Below, one piece after another: positions 22,131 to 33,865 of a stretch of 53,248 nt of DNA. The translations under genes were made by a program, and so were the position numbers. Within the stretch, counting starts at the first letter, position 1, and the number at the start of each line of letters is the position of its first letter. Location: contig JAKOGH010000995.1 of NCBI GenBank assembly GCA_024811115.1, positions 1 to 53,248 of the forward strand, in the 5' to 3' direction. This stretch comes from Terana coerulea. Its lineage: Eukaryota; Basidiomycota; Agaricomycetes; Polyporales; Phanerochaetaceae. A model generated the notes under the pieces. The model ran no database searches and had not been told where the DNA came from. It worked only from the letters and a program-made list of their open reading frames with translations.

Positions 22131-22645
22131 AGCAGCTTAGATTTAATCACTAGTAATAAAACGTACAGACTTGCTGAATATATACATAGAAGTGATTAAC
22201 ATCTTTCCCAAATGTAACAGCTTGCCAATTCCAATTGACATACTATGTAGAAAGAATTACAAAACACGCTTGAAAATATACCCCAAAAGGTTAGTATAAT
22301 TCAGAATATATAAAGACATATGAACTTAGCAATCAATGAGCAGCTTCTTAAGCAATATAAATGTATACAATGTCTAGTATTCTCGACATTATTTGAACCA
22401 AACAAAACTGCATTAACAGGATATAGAGCATAAATAGTTTCAGGAAGTAAATACACTGCAAAACAAAAAGCTAAAGAGAATGTGTGCTATAATACTCATT
22501 GCCAAAATGATAAGGAATATTAAGCAAAATATAAATCTCATAAAAAGAAAAGTATATATCAGATAAGTTTCCCTCTAAGCCATCTAGTAAAGAATTACTT
22601 ACAAAGGTAATATATAGTTTCTGTGAGAATACTAGTGTTATAAAG
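22131..22645. other. AT-rich DNA, nothing recognised
   Basis: No open frame or repeat was identified before the Helitron-related coding relic. Confidence 0.45.
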
Positions 22646-22649
22646 TTAG

Positions 22650-23445
22650 AAGAATATAGCTGTGTAGTTTGTGGAGCTTTAGCACCTATTAAACAGTTAA
22701 AACTACTTAGTGAGATTCAATATTCCTTGGATTATTTGATTACCAGTGGTATTACTCAAATTCAGCGCACATCTGTAGATAATCCAATTTCTAACACATC
22801 AGGGCTTATTTTCACCCCTAACTTAAGCATATAGATAGTTCTTGCAATTCCAGCTTGCAAAATGGCAATATACCCAAGTTAGCATTAGCTAATGGCTTAT
22901 AGCTTAGGGATGTATCAGTGGTATTACAAGACTTAAACTAGACTAAGCAATTGCTGGTCTCAAGAATTATTCGCAATTACTGTATTGTTAGAGTGTCAGT
23001 ATCACAAATGCATAACATGTGAGCTAATGCAGTCTGTCATGCTATATCAATGCCAAAAAATTATGGATGTTTTACTACCTAAGTGAGAAAAATTAGACAA
23101 TGTGCTAGCATTTTTATATTTAAGTTCTATTAAGCCTACTATTGAAGAATATAAGAGAACACCGTTTCTAGTGCATTATAACGAAGTAATAGTAGCATTG
23201 AAATAGCTGAAACTCAATTATGAAGACTACAGAAACATTGAAATATTAGAAGATAATACGAAAAATATCCTAAAGACAAGCCACTAGTTGCTATACATTA
23301 TTATCAAGAAAATGCTACATAAGATCCAAAATCCACTGCGGTCAATAAGAAGGAAGAGGATGAAAGCATTACAGAAGGCCAATGCCCTTTTACTATGCAT
23401 ACTCTGACACACCTAAAACAAACCCCTACTATTCCTGCCTAATGC
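22650..23445 (+). pseudogene. Helitron-associated DUF6570-like region (relic)
   Basis: Decayed reading frames give, in order, CVVCGALAPIKQLKLL (about 22.66 kb), TSVDNPI, ALANGL (about 22.88 kb), RVSVS, ENTVS, then YPKDKPLVAIHYYQENAT and KKEEDESITEGQCPFTMHTL (about 23.26-23.41 kb). This order matches the N-terminal accessory region (DUF6570) that precedes the Rep domain in many basidiomycete Helitrons. Stops lie throughout. It lies on the same strand as the Rep/helicase relic at 26.7-31.7 kb and was probably one ORF with it before LTR and minisatellite insertions. Confidence 0.65.
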
Positions 23446-23876
23446 ATGCTGATAAGCACTAATTTATTGCACATAAGCATCAAAACAACACAACCAGGTA
23501 AATATATATATAAGGCCAATAACACAAATTAGTGAGGTTCACTGCTAATTGTCTTAATTATTCTATATATTAAAGCAATTGGCATTACTTTTCTGCTATT
23601 CTGGTTCTTACTGTCTTATTTTATTCCTTACATGCAGCTATAATACCACTACTGCTTGACTAGTCATCTAAGAAATCCCTCCTCTTAATTTAACTTGATA
23701 CTCTGTATTGCATATTTAGTTATCTATATATAAAATCAAGCTATCTAACACAATAAAATATATATACTATGCAGATAAGCCCATGCATCAGGCACTATAC
23801 TCACTTGCACTGCGCCATGCCTACCCATGTGTTGTATTTGTCAGTAATATACTTATATATACTACTACTCGGCCTC

Positions 23877-24298
23877 TGTCATAAAAATGAGCTCAACGTG
23901 TAACCAGAACAAGCAGATTAGAGTAGATGGGGAATAGATAATAAAACCACGTATGAGGGGAGTAATAAAGGCCAACTCCTAGTAGACCTCACAAAATAGG
24001 CAGGCAGGTGCCAATACTTGTCTCTAATGACTAAGTTAGCATTGCTACTATGTACAATGTATCGAATATATATTTTGTCCCTAATGACCAAGAAGTTGGA
24101 AATGAGGGACAAGGCCAGAGAGTCCAATGTGCTAAGTGTCCAAAAATGTGAGAAGAATTGAGTCGCATTTGGGCGCTAAGCGCCAGGATCATCGGAATGA
24201 GTTCAAAGGCTCTGGGGCTGCTATCGGGCCGTGTATCTGTGCTAAACAAATGCAAGAAAGTGAAAAATAATACTATGTATGCATGTCTATCTGTGACA
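23877..24298 (-). mobile_element. LTR, family LTR-A
   Basis: 422 bp, from TGTCATAAAAATGAGC to CTATCTGTGACA on the plus strand. Flanks GCCTC and CTCTC match at only three of five positions, so it is either an old solo LTR or a recombinant. It separates the DUF6570-like relic from the first minisatellite array. Confidence 0.75.
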
Positions 24299-25135
24299 CT
24301 CTCGTATCGTATACAAGCCTCTTTTGATAGAAGCATGCTTGTCGGCATTGGTTTGCATACGTTGTACTTATTTATGTCGTGTGCTGGGGTTAGCATGATG
24401 CATGTGCTATACTCTTGATATTGTGCTTATGTAGCCTGCTATCCTGGTCCTTGGCATTGTACGTTGTCTCTTTGTAATGGTAGTGCGCTTGCTTACATCA
24501 GCCTGCATACGTTATGCTTCGCTCATGCTGTCGCCAATGTTGGCATTGTGTGCAATCACTGCTACTTTGTGTGTGTCATTTTCACACCCTTTGTAACATA
24601 TACACTCGCTTCTTATATGTTAGTGTAGCACTTACCTGTGGCAGTATGCATATGCTGTGCTTTGCCGTTCGCACAATGTTGGTATGATGCACATTTGTTA
24701 GCACCATTGCATGCATCATTGCTCTCTGCCTGGGTATACCCGGCTTCTTATGCATCAGTGTTACGCTTGCTTGCGTTGGTTTGCTTGCATCATGCTTTGC
24801 TATATCTTGCATGCTGATGTTGGTATTTTGTGCATGCTGCATTTCTGGCATTGCGCTTGTGTAACTTGTTGCGCTGGTCCCTTGCATTGTATGTCAGGCC
24901 CTTTGTAACGGCGGCACACTCATCTACGTTAGCTTGCGTGTGCTATGCTTCATCATATTTCACACACTAGTATTGGTGTTGCATGCCACCGTTTATATTA
25001 TATATGTCACATTGTGTGCATTGGCTTCTTTGTGTGTTGATGTTGCAGCCATCTGCCAGCATTTAGCTTATTGCATTGTGCTTAACTATGCAAATATTTG
25101 TGTGCAGTGTTCATTACTCATGGAGAATTTGTAGT
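24299..25135. repeat. TG/GC-rich degenerate minisatellite, array 1
   Basis: An array of loosely repeated phrases such as GCGCTTGCTTACATCAGCCTGCATACG, TGTTGGCATTGTGTGC and CCTTTGTAACGG-like blocks, with units of very roughly 130-180 bp. The TG-rich, stop-poor sequence creates spurious open frames on both strands. It is related to array 2 at 32.2-33.2 kb. Confidence 0.6.
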
Positions 25136-25462
25136 GCCTATTCGAAAGTGCCATCTATAAGCTCGTATATGCATGGTTATAGATGGTTCTGGATAGCAGC
25201 AGTGGATGTGGCAAAGGACCATGTATTTCATTTGCAGAGGAGCTTCTCTCTATTAACAGCCTTGCTTGATAATTTATGTGTCTCCCCACTCTTATATGGT
25301 GGTGCTTAGGTTAATATTTGTCGTGATTCTGTCTGACACGTGCGTCGAGTTAGAATATGAAGAGTAATAGATTACGCCAACCAAATGTGAAGGCTTCAAA
25401 GATGTTACAGTGCTTTAATATATATGGTAGATTATCATCATTTTGTGCAATGACATATTCAA

Positions 25463-25545
25463 GCTGCTATGGTGCAGTTGTTAATTTATCAGGTGAGTTT
25501 ACCTAGGTGATGCTAGGTTCAAGCCCTTCTGAATGCATTGTGGTT
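25463..25545 (+). repeat. tRNA-derived SINE-like sequence or tRNA relic
   Basis: A perfect pol III A box (TGGTGCAGTTG, 25470-25480; consensus TRGYNNARNNG) is followed 37 bp later by a perfect B box (GTTCAAGCC, 25517-25525; consensus GWTCRANNC). The acceptor and T stems do not pair well, so it is not an intact tRNA. Confidence 0.5.
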
Positions 25546-26700
25546 ATTTTTGATCAATGTTTTTGAGCCTTGGCCCATTAACAAAAACATATAGCATGAA
25601 TTGCGTTGGTCATCTGTGAAATAGTCACTCTTTTGAAGCTATTATGATATTTACAATTGATTGCAACTTGTTGTTCAACTGTGGCAAATGGCAATTATAT
25701 AAGAATATAGACATTCTAAGCAAAAACAACTCTTTTTTTAGCAATTGTATAGAGCTTATACTTTAGATTATAAAAGTAATATTAAAGAGCTTCAGACTTA
25801 TCATTAACGTTATCCTTAAAGCTTTGTGCACTTTAAAAACTAAACTAATAAGAAATCCATTATGTGTTTATATGCCAACTCAGCACAATAGAGAATAGTA
25901 GCTATATTAACTCACAAAAGTATAATAGTATAAGTACATAAGTTAGCAGATTAGCGGAAAAAAAGGACATAGAACTAAATTAGCTTTAAGCAATACAATA
26001 ATAAGACTCCAAGTAATAAATAGAAGCAATAGCAAAATAAGCGTCATAAGCTCTAAGTAATGTTCTAAATTTAGTACAAATAATAAGCAAATAAGTAAAA
26101 AGCTAATAATAAGCTACTGATAAAACATGAAATAGTGAGAAATTTAAAAAAGAAATATAGTCAATGAGCTGATGAAAGAATTCAATATAGCATTGGTAAG
26201 GGATAAAAGTTAATTAGATAGCAAAAAGCCATTAATAGCTAGCAGATTAAAATGATAAAGGGCAAGGATCTATTTGGCAAGCTAAGAAACATAGATTAGC
26301 TAAATAAACTATATTTAAAAATACATTTTTACAAAAAGCGAAAAAGAGCACAATAAACAACTTAGTGCTAAATAAGAAGCATAAAGCATAGATTAGAAGG
26401 AGGAGTTTTCCAGATGCAACTGAGAAGTTAGGTAAGTTAATTAGCAAAGATGATTGTACGAAAATTCAGAATAAAACTTTGCTGCATTTCAAATAAAATA
26501 GACTGGCTTTGGCTATAACTCATGCTTTTACCCCAAGTCATTATATAACAATCCTTAATAGTGCTTCAAAATGTTTCCTTGGCTATTTTTATATGGACTT
26601 AGTGGGATTAGTAGTACAACTGGCAGTGCGCAGATTTCGATAAATAGCATGTACAGCATCTACTGATATATTATGACAAGTGCTTTTAACAAAATAACTA
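25546..26700. other. AT-rich decayed DNA upstream of the Helitron Rep relic
   Basis: Lys/Ile/Asn-type codons dominate and stops are frequent. It may be the linker between the DUF6570-like region and the Rep domain, but no motif can be read. Confidence 0.35.
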
Positions 26701-26711
26701 CTTTCCTTTGA

Positions 26712-28190
26712 TTGCCTTTAACCATCAACGGATCGAAGAAAACTACTAGTGGATTTTTACTGACAGCTAGAAATCATTTTAGCACTATTGCTAAAACATT
26801 ATTAAAAATGAAAGAAGCTACTCTAACTAAATTGATAGATAAGCTGGAGCAAGAGCCTGTCAATTTAAAGAGTTATCAAATGAAAAAAGGAGTGCTTCAA
26901 AATTATCAATGATATAAACTACATAGGTGCTTATATACTAGGCTCAATTACAAGTAGAAAGGATATGGAAAATGAAATATAGTCTTTAACATCATATTTA
27001 AGAGCACTAAGCTAGCTTATCACTTTTTACCGGTAGATATAGCATATCCTGTGGCAATTTACTTTGCTGATACTAATCAAACAGCATATCCATTATTTTT
27101 AAGCTATAGGAAGCATGTATAAGACTCATTGGAAATTATTCTGTAGCTAGAGCAAGATTTTCAAAGTCACAATTAATGCATCTACTATACATGTCTTATG
27201 TATAGGATTGCAGCATCCAGGAGTATATAATAAGATATTAGGATATTATGGAATAGTAAAACAACAAAGGTGTTTAATATTGCACATGCATATGCTTATA
27301 TAAATCAAAGATTTTCTAACACCTCAGGGGATTAGCAATAGAATCTTAGATTCAGACTTTGACTCTCAAAAGCACATGGTAGAATATTTGGAAAGTGTCC
27401 ATACTGGAGAGTTCATTGATTAAACAATGAGTGAAATGGAAGAAACCAGTTTAAAGCTGAAGAACAGTTTTAATTATATTTTACCAACTCAAATTCCTTT
27501 AGAGAAAGTTGATAAACTATGCAAAGATCCAAAGTGTGATCATTTATGCTCTAAGTGCAAAAATGCAGAGTCATAATAAATAGACTTTACAGAAACAGTT
27601 AATTATCTGCTACACCTATCAAATAAGCACACTTGTATAAAAAGTGTAAAAATAATAAGTACAAAATATGCAAAGTTTGATCTTCTAGGAATATTTATAA
27701 GAAAACTGTAGTAGATCCAAAACTAATGTCTTATTTATAATAATAAAAAGGCAAAGCTTGGATGAATATATTTACTCTAGTCACTATATTTTTCCTCAAG
27801 TGCAATTCAAATATTATTAGCTTATTATCAGGCATAGCCTTCAAGTCAGTTGTAGCCTATGTGACTGATTATGTTATCAAAACATTACTTAAAACACATA
27901 CCATGTTTAAAGCAGTGATAACAGTGCTTGGACATGATTTTGAAATGCCAGCCAATGATAAATCTCAGCAAATAAAGGCAAGGAAAATACTAACCAAGGT
28001 AGTAAATGTGTTAACTTCAAAAGCGAAATTAGTGGACTGATGGCTTATATGTATTTACACAAATATCCAAATCATTACACAAGTCATAAGTTCCAAAGGT
28101 TTTATTAAAGAGGATATGTCAACGAAGTTTGCAACTTTTGGAAGTCAAATGTCAAAAATGACTAAGATAAAACGCCCCTATAGAGAAGGT
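26712..28190 (+). pseudogene. Helitron Rep (HUH endonuclease) domain (relic)
   Basis: Fragments follow the Helitron_like_N/Rep order. SGFLLTARNHFSTIAKTLL opens the domain (about 26.75 kb). A decayed ITFAP-type motif reads LPVDIAYPVAIYFADTNQT (about 27.02-27.08 kb). The metal-binding HUH motif is kept as LHMHML (27280-27297). MVEYLESVHTGEF (about 27.38 kb) and a Cys-rich CKDPKCDHLCSKC (about 27.52 kb) follow. The last piece, an intact frame at 27762-28040, has NSNIISLLSG and VVAYVTDYVIK: the two catalytic-type tyrosines (codons at 27858 and 27870) and the Lys of the YxxxYxxK motif survive. Several stops and frameshifts lie between pieces, so no active Rep is made. Confidence 0.8.
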
Positions 28191-29390
28191 AGTTGTTTAA
28201 AAGATTGGTTATAAATTGGTGGGTTAAAACAGTGTCATAGACTGTATTTACAGATTGGACCAGTATAATTTGCTTGCACAATGAGATTAGAAAATATGAA
28301 AAAAGGCGAAAATCTAAAGTTGTTCATGAAAAGAAGAAGAGTTTTTAGTAAATAAGAATATAGACCATAAATGGATTAGCAAAAACCTACAAATGCTTAT
28401 TTACTAGAACTTAAGTAATAAAGCTTGGGAAAGTAAATTCATTTGCAGCAATTTAGAAGCTGTGGATATACATTTGGCAAAGCATAATGTAATATATTAC
28501 AAAATTTACCTCATATAGATACTGAACCTGAATCTTATGACTCAGATGCATTAGATAATGAAGATGATAAGTTTTCACACTAAGAGTTTTTGCCAAAGCA
28601 AAGAGAAAAGATACAGCTGCAAAGCCAAGTAATGTTGAGTAAGAATCTGGCAACTTATTGACCTGGGATTCCTTTTCACCTGAACATCCACAGCATAAGT
28701 TACATAAGGTAAGGTTATGCCCTGACACACAAGTTAAAGTGCTTGACTTTATTAGTGGTGCATTGCCTAGGAAAGACAAAGGAAATCATAAAATTTATTG
28801 CATAACAATGCTTACTCTCTTCAAGCCTTGGAGGTCTGATGAAAATCTGAAAAGCAAAAATAGCCAGTGAAATGAGTCTTTCCTTGACCATGAATTTACT
28901 AAAAGACAATCAGAGCTAATAAAATTCTTCCATATCAGATATAAATGCAATAATGCTAGAGATGACTTTGCAGCAGTAAGGAAAAAGGGATTACATGCTG
29001 CAGATATGGTTATTGACTTAACTAATGATTTGCAAGATCATTTGGACGATATATACTACAACACTGAGGCATTGTCTAGTCTCAATTAGGAAGATCCATA
29101 GCATATTGCGATTAAGCACAATTAAGTATTTAGTGGGCAAATTAAAAGGCTATCATAAGTGCAGGATGCTAAAAGGTTGCTATATTATGGTGGTGCTTTG
29201 AACAAGCTAGAAGATAAGGATAGAACAGTCATAGCTGACATTCTTATTTAAGATAGTGGTAATAGAACTGGATATTATTGAAGTACATTGCTGAAAGCTG
29301 AAAAAAAATGCTGTTTTAGCAAAAAGACATACAAAGTATTGCACAAGTTTGAACAAGTTGTTAAAGTTAGCTAGGAAAATGCTAATACAG
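28191..29390 (+). pseudogene. Helitron Rep-helicase linker (relic)
   Basis: It contains HPQHKLHKVRLCPDTQVKV (about 28.69 kb) and CITMLTLFKPWRSDENLKSK (about 28.80 kb), which match the conserved block between Rep and helicase in fungal Helitrons. HEFTKRQSELIKFFHIRYKC (about 28.89 kb) and VIDLTNDLQDHLDD (about 29.01 kb) follow. The segment is well preserved relative to its surroundings. The second Helitron (minus strand, 34.6-35.6 kb) carries a diverged version of the last two blocks. Confidence 0.7.
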
Positions 29391-31375
29391 TAAAGGTGAT
29401 TGATAAATCATATTTCACTGATAACTTCAAAGCTCTAACAATAGAAGTGCAGGAATTGATCAAGAGCACTGTTGCTAAATTTAGTTTAAATATAGAGCAG
29501 AAGAGAGTGTTTAGTATAGTTGCAAATCATGCTAGCAAGCTATCAGGAGAGCAGCTTAAAATGTATCTTGGAGGGATGGCAGGTATATAAAAATCACAAG
29601 TTATCAAAGCACTTATTCATTGCTTTAATAAGTGCACTGAAGCATACAGATTTACTTGTATAGCCTCTACTAGTGCTGCAGCAGGTTTTATATCTGGCTC
29701 TACTTATTATTCATTATTGAAGCTAAGCAAGTTTGAGGAACAAAACAGTTCTGCTTTATCAGCAGCCTTTGAGAACTTGCAGCATATGGACTACATTTTT
29801 TGAATGAGATATCAATGCTTAACTGTTTAAATCTATATAAAATCTGTGAAAGAACGTGCTTGGCTATGAGAAAGAGTACAAACCTTTTGAGGTATAAATA
29901 TCATTTTTACTGGTAACTTTGCTCAATTACCCTCAGCTGTAGGTAGAAACCCATTATATGCTAGTAAAATACAGTCCACAGTGCATATAACCAACTCTGT
30001 TAAGAAACAGCAAGTAGCAATTGGCAAAGCAATCTGGCACCAATTTACTATAGTGGTTATACTAAGAGAAAAAATGAGGCAAAGACTATAAGATGGACTA
30101 AATGCTAAACTGAGAACAGCATTAGCAAATATGCAATATGGAGCATGTACACAAGAGGATATTCACTTATTATAGTCTAGAGTTGTTTGGAAAGGGCCTA
30201 ATCAGCCTAAGCTATCCGATCTACACTTAAGAAATGTATCAATCATTACTTCATAGAACTCATATTATGACAGAATTAATGAAGTGAAAACCAAGCATTT
30301 TGCTGATGAAACTGGACAAGTTTTATATAGCTTCCTATCATATAATAAGTGAAAGTCAGATGAATGTGAAAAAATGGTGAGAAATAGCAGTGCAAGCATA
30401 AAGTCAACCTACAGCATATAATAATATAATACTTTATGGAATATATCTCATGCTAGTTCAGGAGAATCGGCCAGGCATTATTGCTCTTTGCATTGAATTA
30501 TGTGTAATGATTAAAAAGAATTTGCGAACTAAATGTGGTATTGCTAATAGTGCTCAGGCAAGTATTGTTGGCTGGAAAGCTAAGGCATTAGATGAATACA
30601 ATGATCAAGTATTGGAAATAGTATTTGTAGAGTTAACAAGTCTACCAGATTAAATATAATTGAAAGGATTATCTGTCAATGAGGTTCTAATCACCAGACA
30701 AGGCATTAATACTCGCATGCACCATGCCTAATGGCAAACTGATCAAAATCTGGAGATCTCAAGTGCCTATTATATCAAATTTTGCAATGACAAATTATGG
30801 CTCTTAAGGTAGAACTAGAAAGTATAATGTATGTGTCTTACGGAATTGCAGAAGTCATCAATTTGTGTATACTTGCTTGTTAAGAGGTTCTACCTATAAA
30901 GAAACTGTGATTATTCAAGGCTTAGATTTGTCGAAAATTACTAAAGACATTTTGAATGTTTGAGACAAGGATTTAGAGATTTGGAAATCTTAGATGAAGT
31001 CACAAGATTGCAATTCGTTAGAAAGCCATCTAAGCTTATTGAAGGTATAACCAAAACTAAGTCATTTATAAATACTGTAATTGAAAGGAGTCAAACATAT
31101 TCCAAAGCAAATGCTAAAAGTGCTGAAATTGACAGATAATGCATGATGATTAAGTGCTGAGCCTGAGAATGACTTTGAACGAGAAATTGTAAAAGCTGAC
31201 AAGTTCAAAGAAAACGCAAGCTAAAGCTTTTATGCAACTATTAACAGCTCCATTTACTCCTGCTAAGGGAGCTACTGCTTTGGCTATTTTAAGCAATAAG
31301 ACAGGAAATAGCAAAAAGCAAAAATAAATGCTCAAGATACTAAAATTCATAATACAAAATCTGCCAAAAAGCTAA
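29391..31375 (+). pseudogene. Helitron PIF1-type helicase (relic)
   Basis: FSLNIEQKRVFSIVANH leads into the Walker A motif GGMAGI-stop-KSQVIKAL (29571-29612), where the normal Gly codon is TAA. Walker B follows as YIF-DEISML (29790-29820) with one inserted base. Downstream, ENRPGIIALC, TKCGIANSAQASIVGWKAKA and FVELTSLPD form an intact frame at 30450-30653. WRSQVPIISNFAMTNYGS and IIQGLDLSKITKDI (about 30.75-30.94 kb) then match the UvrD-like C-terminal motifs of PIF1/Helitron helicases. The order is complete, but at least twenty stops or shifts exist. Confidence 0.8.
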
Positions 31376-31725
31376 AGATTCACTCTACTTCAAACATAGC
31401 AGATACTATGCAATGGGAATTTACTTGAAGTGATAACAGTTATAGCTATTATGCTTTATTTATGATATTGCACTTTATTTATCAAAAGCAGCTAACATTT
31501 TGGAATATGCACATAATTAGTCCAAATGATCTTTTGGCACAGTTTACAAGTCTTTTCACAATAATACAAAATAATGAACTGTTCAGAGATAATGCAGGGC
31601 AATGGTTAAAGAGGAACTTTACAAAGTAAACAAGTCTCTATTTTCAATTCCTAACAATAAGAGCTTAGACATTTTCAATTTATCGGAGCAGTTTTTACAA
31701 GAAAGAACAAGTGTTGCTGTAAGCA
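31376..31725 (+). pseudogene. Helitron C-terminal domain (relic, tentative)
   Basis: After the helicase come ADTMQWEFT, a stop, SDNSYSYYALFMILHFIYQ and FRDNAGQWLKRNF. This resembles the W..NDYSC-YDAFFTIL-type domain found at the C-terminus of some basidiomycete Helitrons and described as protease-like. The Cys expected after NDYS is a Tyr or Ser here. The placement fits; the family assignment is from memory and uncertain. Confidence 0.4.
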
Positions 31726-32160
31726 ATATATATATATATATATACATTGCAACAGCTCAATGCAGTATACAGCTGGCAGCAATATTATTAGTAATCAACT
31801 GGTTATGTTATGCAATGCAAATACTTAGAAAAGTAGAACAAGCTCTGAAGGAAACGCAAACTCATCTGAGAAAACTCCTCTGCTAATCTAAGCTAATATG
31901 GCAAAGTCCACACTAAAATAGCAGAGTACTGTATAAATAGTTAAATAGCATGAAAGCACTAATTACCACAGTCTCTTAGTAATTGTGCTAATTTTACAGC
32001 TCATGATAATATATTAGCTGAGAATAGCTAACTTATAGCAATAGATTAGCTAGAATAGCCAAGCCATTACATTTATATTATTGTTTGTAGTAGTTTTGCT
32101 ATCTATGTATTGAGATGGAATGCTTACTAAGTATATTTACAGCTGAGTATATATATGAGT
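31726..32160. other. AT-rich DNA after the Helitron
   Basis: It holds a short (TA)n run (31725-31743). No CTRR end with preceding hairpin could be assigned as the Helitron 3' terminus. Confidence 0.4.
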
Positions 32161-33250
32161 GCACTACATCTATGAACAGCACTATTCCTACTTGTGCTGA
32201 GCATACTAGCTCTGTTACTGTGTACCATGTGGCGCAATCACTTGCATTAGCCTGCACTTGTTGAGCTTTAGAATATTACATACAAGGGCAATAGCGTTCC
32301 TTGTACCTGCACTATACTTGCTCACATGGGCATGCCAGCATCATGTGCCCCTATTGCTACATGCATTGCCATCACAATCACCTGTGTTAGCCAGTCAGCA
32401 TCAAGCTTTGGCATGTCACACATGCTGGTGTTGGTGTTACATTTGTTTGTCAGCACTGTGTATATATATGTTGTTACCTTAGCCCTTATATAGTGTGTTG
32501 TCCTTGCTTACAATGCCCTATGCATGCACTGTCCTCTTGCATATTAGTGTTATGATCACTTATATTGGTTTGCATGTGCTATGCATTGGCACTGCTTGTG
32601 TGCTAATGTTAGCAATGTGTGTATTCATTAGCACTATGCATGCAAGGGTCATTACCTTAGCCCTTCGTGTTATGCGCTGTGCTTGCTTATATTGTTCTAC
32701 GTCAAACCTTTTTGTATATTGGTGTCACTCTTACACTGTATTGATCTACGTGTGTCTTGTGTTGTCACTTTGCATGCACTGGCGTTGGCATTATGTGAGT
32801 CAGTGCTGTGTTTGTTTGCCTATCATATACTGCACACTGCTAAACATGTTGATATTATACTCACTCACATTGGCTTGCTTATATTGTGCTTTGTTACTCC
32901 TATGCACAGGTGTTAGCATTGGTTGTGTCAACGCTGCATCTTGCTTGCTCTGTGCATATGTGCCACTGAGCATATTAGTGCTATGCTTACCTACATTGGC
33001 CTGCATAAGTTAGATGTTGTCATTTGGTGTGCACTGGCATTGGCACTGAGTGCGTCAGCATTATGTTTACCTGCTATGTTTAGTGTGCTGCTGAATATAC
33101 TAATACCAAGCTTGCCCACATTAAGTTATATACACAAATAATGGTGTCATGCACACTTGTGCTGCATGAGCCAAACCTGGCCATATTATTACATAAGCTG
33201 GCAGTATGCCTGCATTGAGGTTGGCTATGTGAGTGCTTAGCCTTGTCTAC
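32161..33250. repeat. TG/GC-rich degenerate minisatellite, array 2
   Basis: Repeated phrase CATATTAGTGTTATG..CAC..ATTGG.TTGCAT...TGTT.GCA..G.GTG begins near 32540, 32715, 32844 and 32977, giving units of about 130-175 bp. Long open frames here (one of 172 codons at 32495-33013) are low-complexity Cys/Leu/Val read-through and are not genes. Shared phrases (CTTACATTGGCCTGCAT, GGCATTGG/GTGTGC) tie it to array 1. Confidence 0.65.
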
Positions 33251-33304
33251 ATTGAAGTCAGCCATTTGAGTGCTTGACATTGTCCTGTGTGCTTGCACCA
33301 TAGT

Positions 33305-33865
33305 TGTCACAAATTTCCCCAGTGCTAGTTCACAGCGCTTAGAGTGTAACATCAAGTTATGGGATATGTCACCAAGTCATCACACAGCGTTACAAGATGC
33401 TAGATCAGTTTGCCATGTGCTTATTGCATGGACATCAGAGATATGCCTTATACGGACGTAGGATCTAGGACTCAGGTCTGGAACTGTTTTGGACTATAAC
33501 CTCAGTATAATGTTAGTATGACATCATGGACTGGTAGTGTACAGTAGCTCGATTAGGACATCTAGATAGCGTTGATGTTAGAATGATAGCTAGGTCAGAT
33601 CTGATAAAGGAGTTAAAGCGGTGGTATGCTCTGGAGCCTTAGTCAGACATCACCTGACTGTATCAGTCAGCATATGGTATTGGAGGTCTTAGATAGTGTC
33701 TGGGGTCCCTCTACACATGTATATAAAGAGGCTGGTCTGTGGGCTAAACCCCAGACTCAACAACATCGTTGATTCATATCTGCTTTACTAGCTCTACTCA
33801 AGTCCCTCTGCTTTCCCCACCTCTTTCAAGTCATCCCAGCAGGTGAGTATTGTAGTTTTGTGACA
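33305..33865 (+). mobile_element. LTR-like repeat, family LTR-B
   Basis: Full-length, well preserved copy with ends TGTCACAAA and TTTGTGACA, so this copy has the canonical TG...CA. Flanks ATAGT / ATCAG do not form a clean duplication. Confidence 0.7.

Noticed and set aside
24031..24396. 121-codon minus-strand frame
   Set aside because: It is LTR-A sequence read through; similar frames occur in other LTR-A copies.
32495..33013. 172-codon open frame rich in Cys, Leu and Val
   Set aside because: It lies wholly in minisatellite array 2, where TG-rich DNA lacks stops; repeated phrases in other units are not kept in frame.
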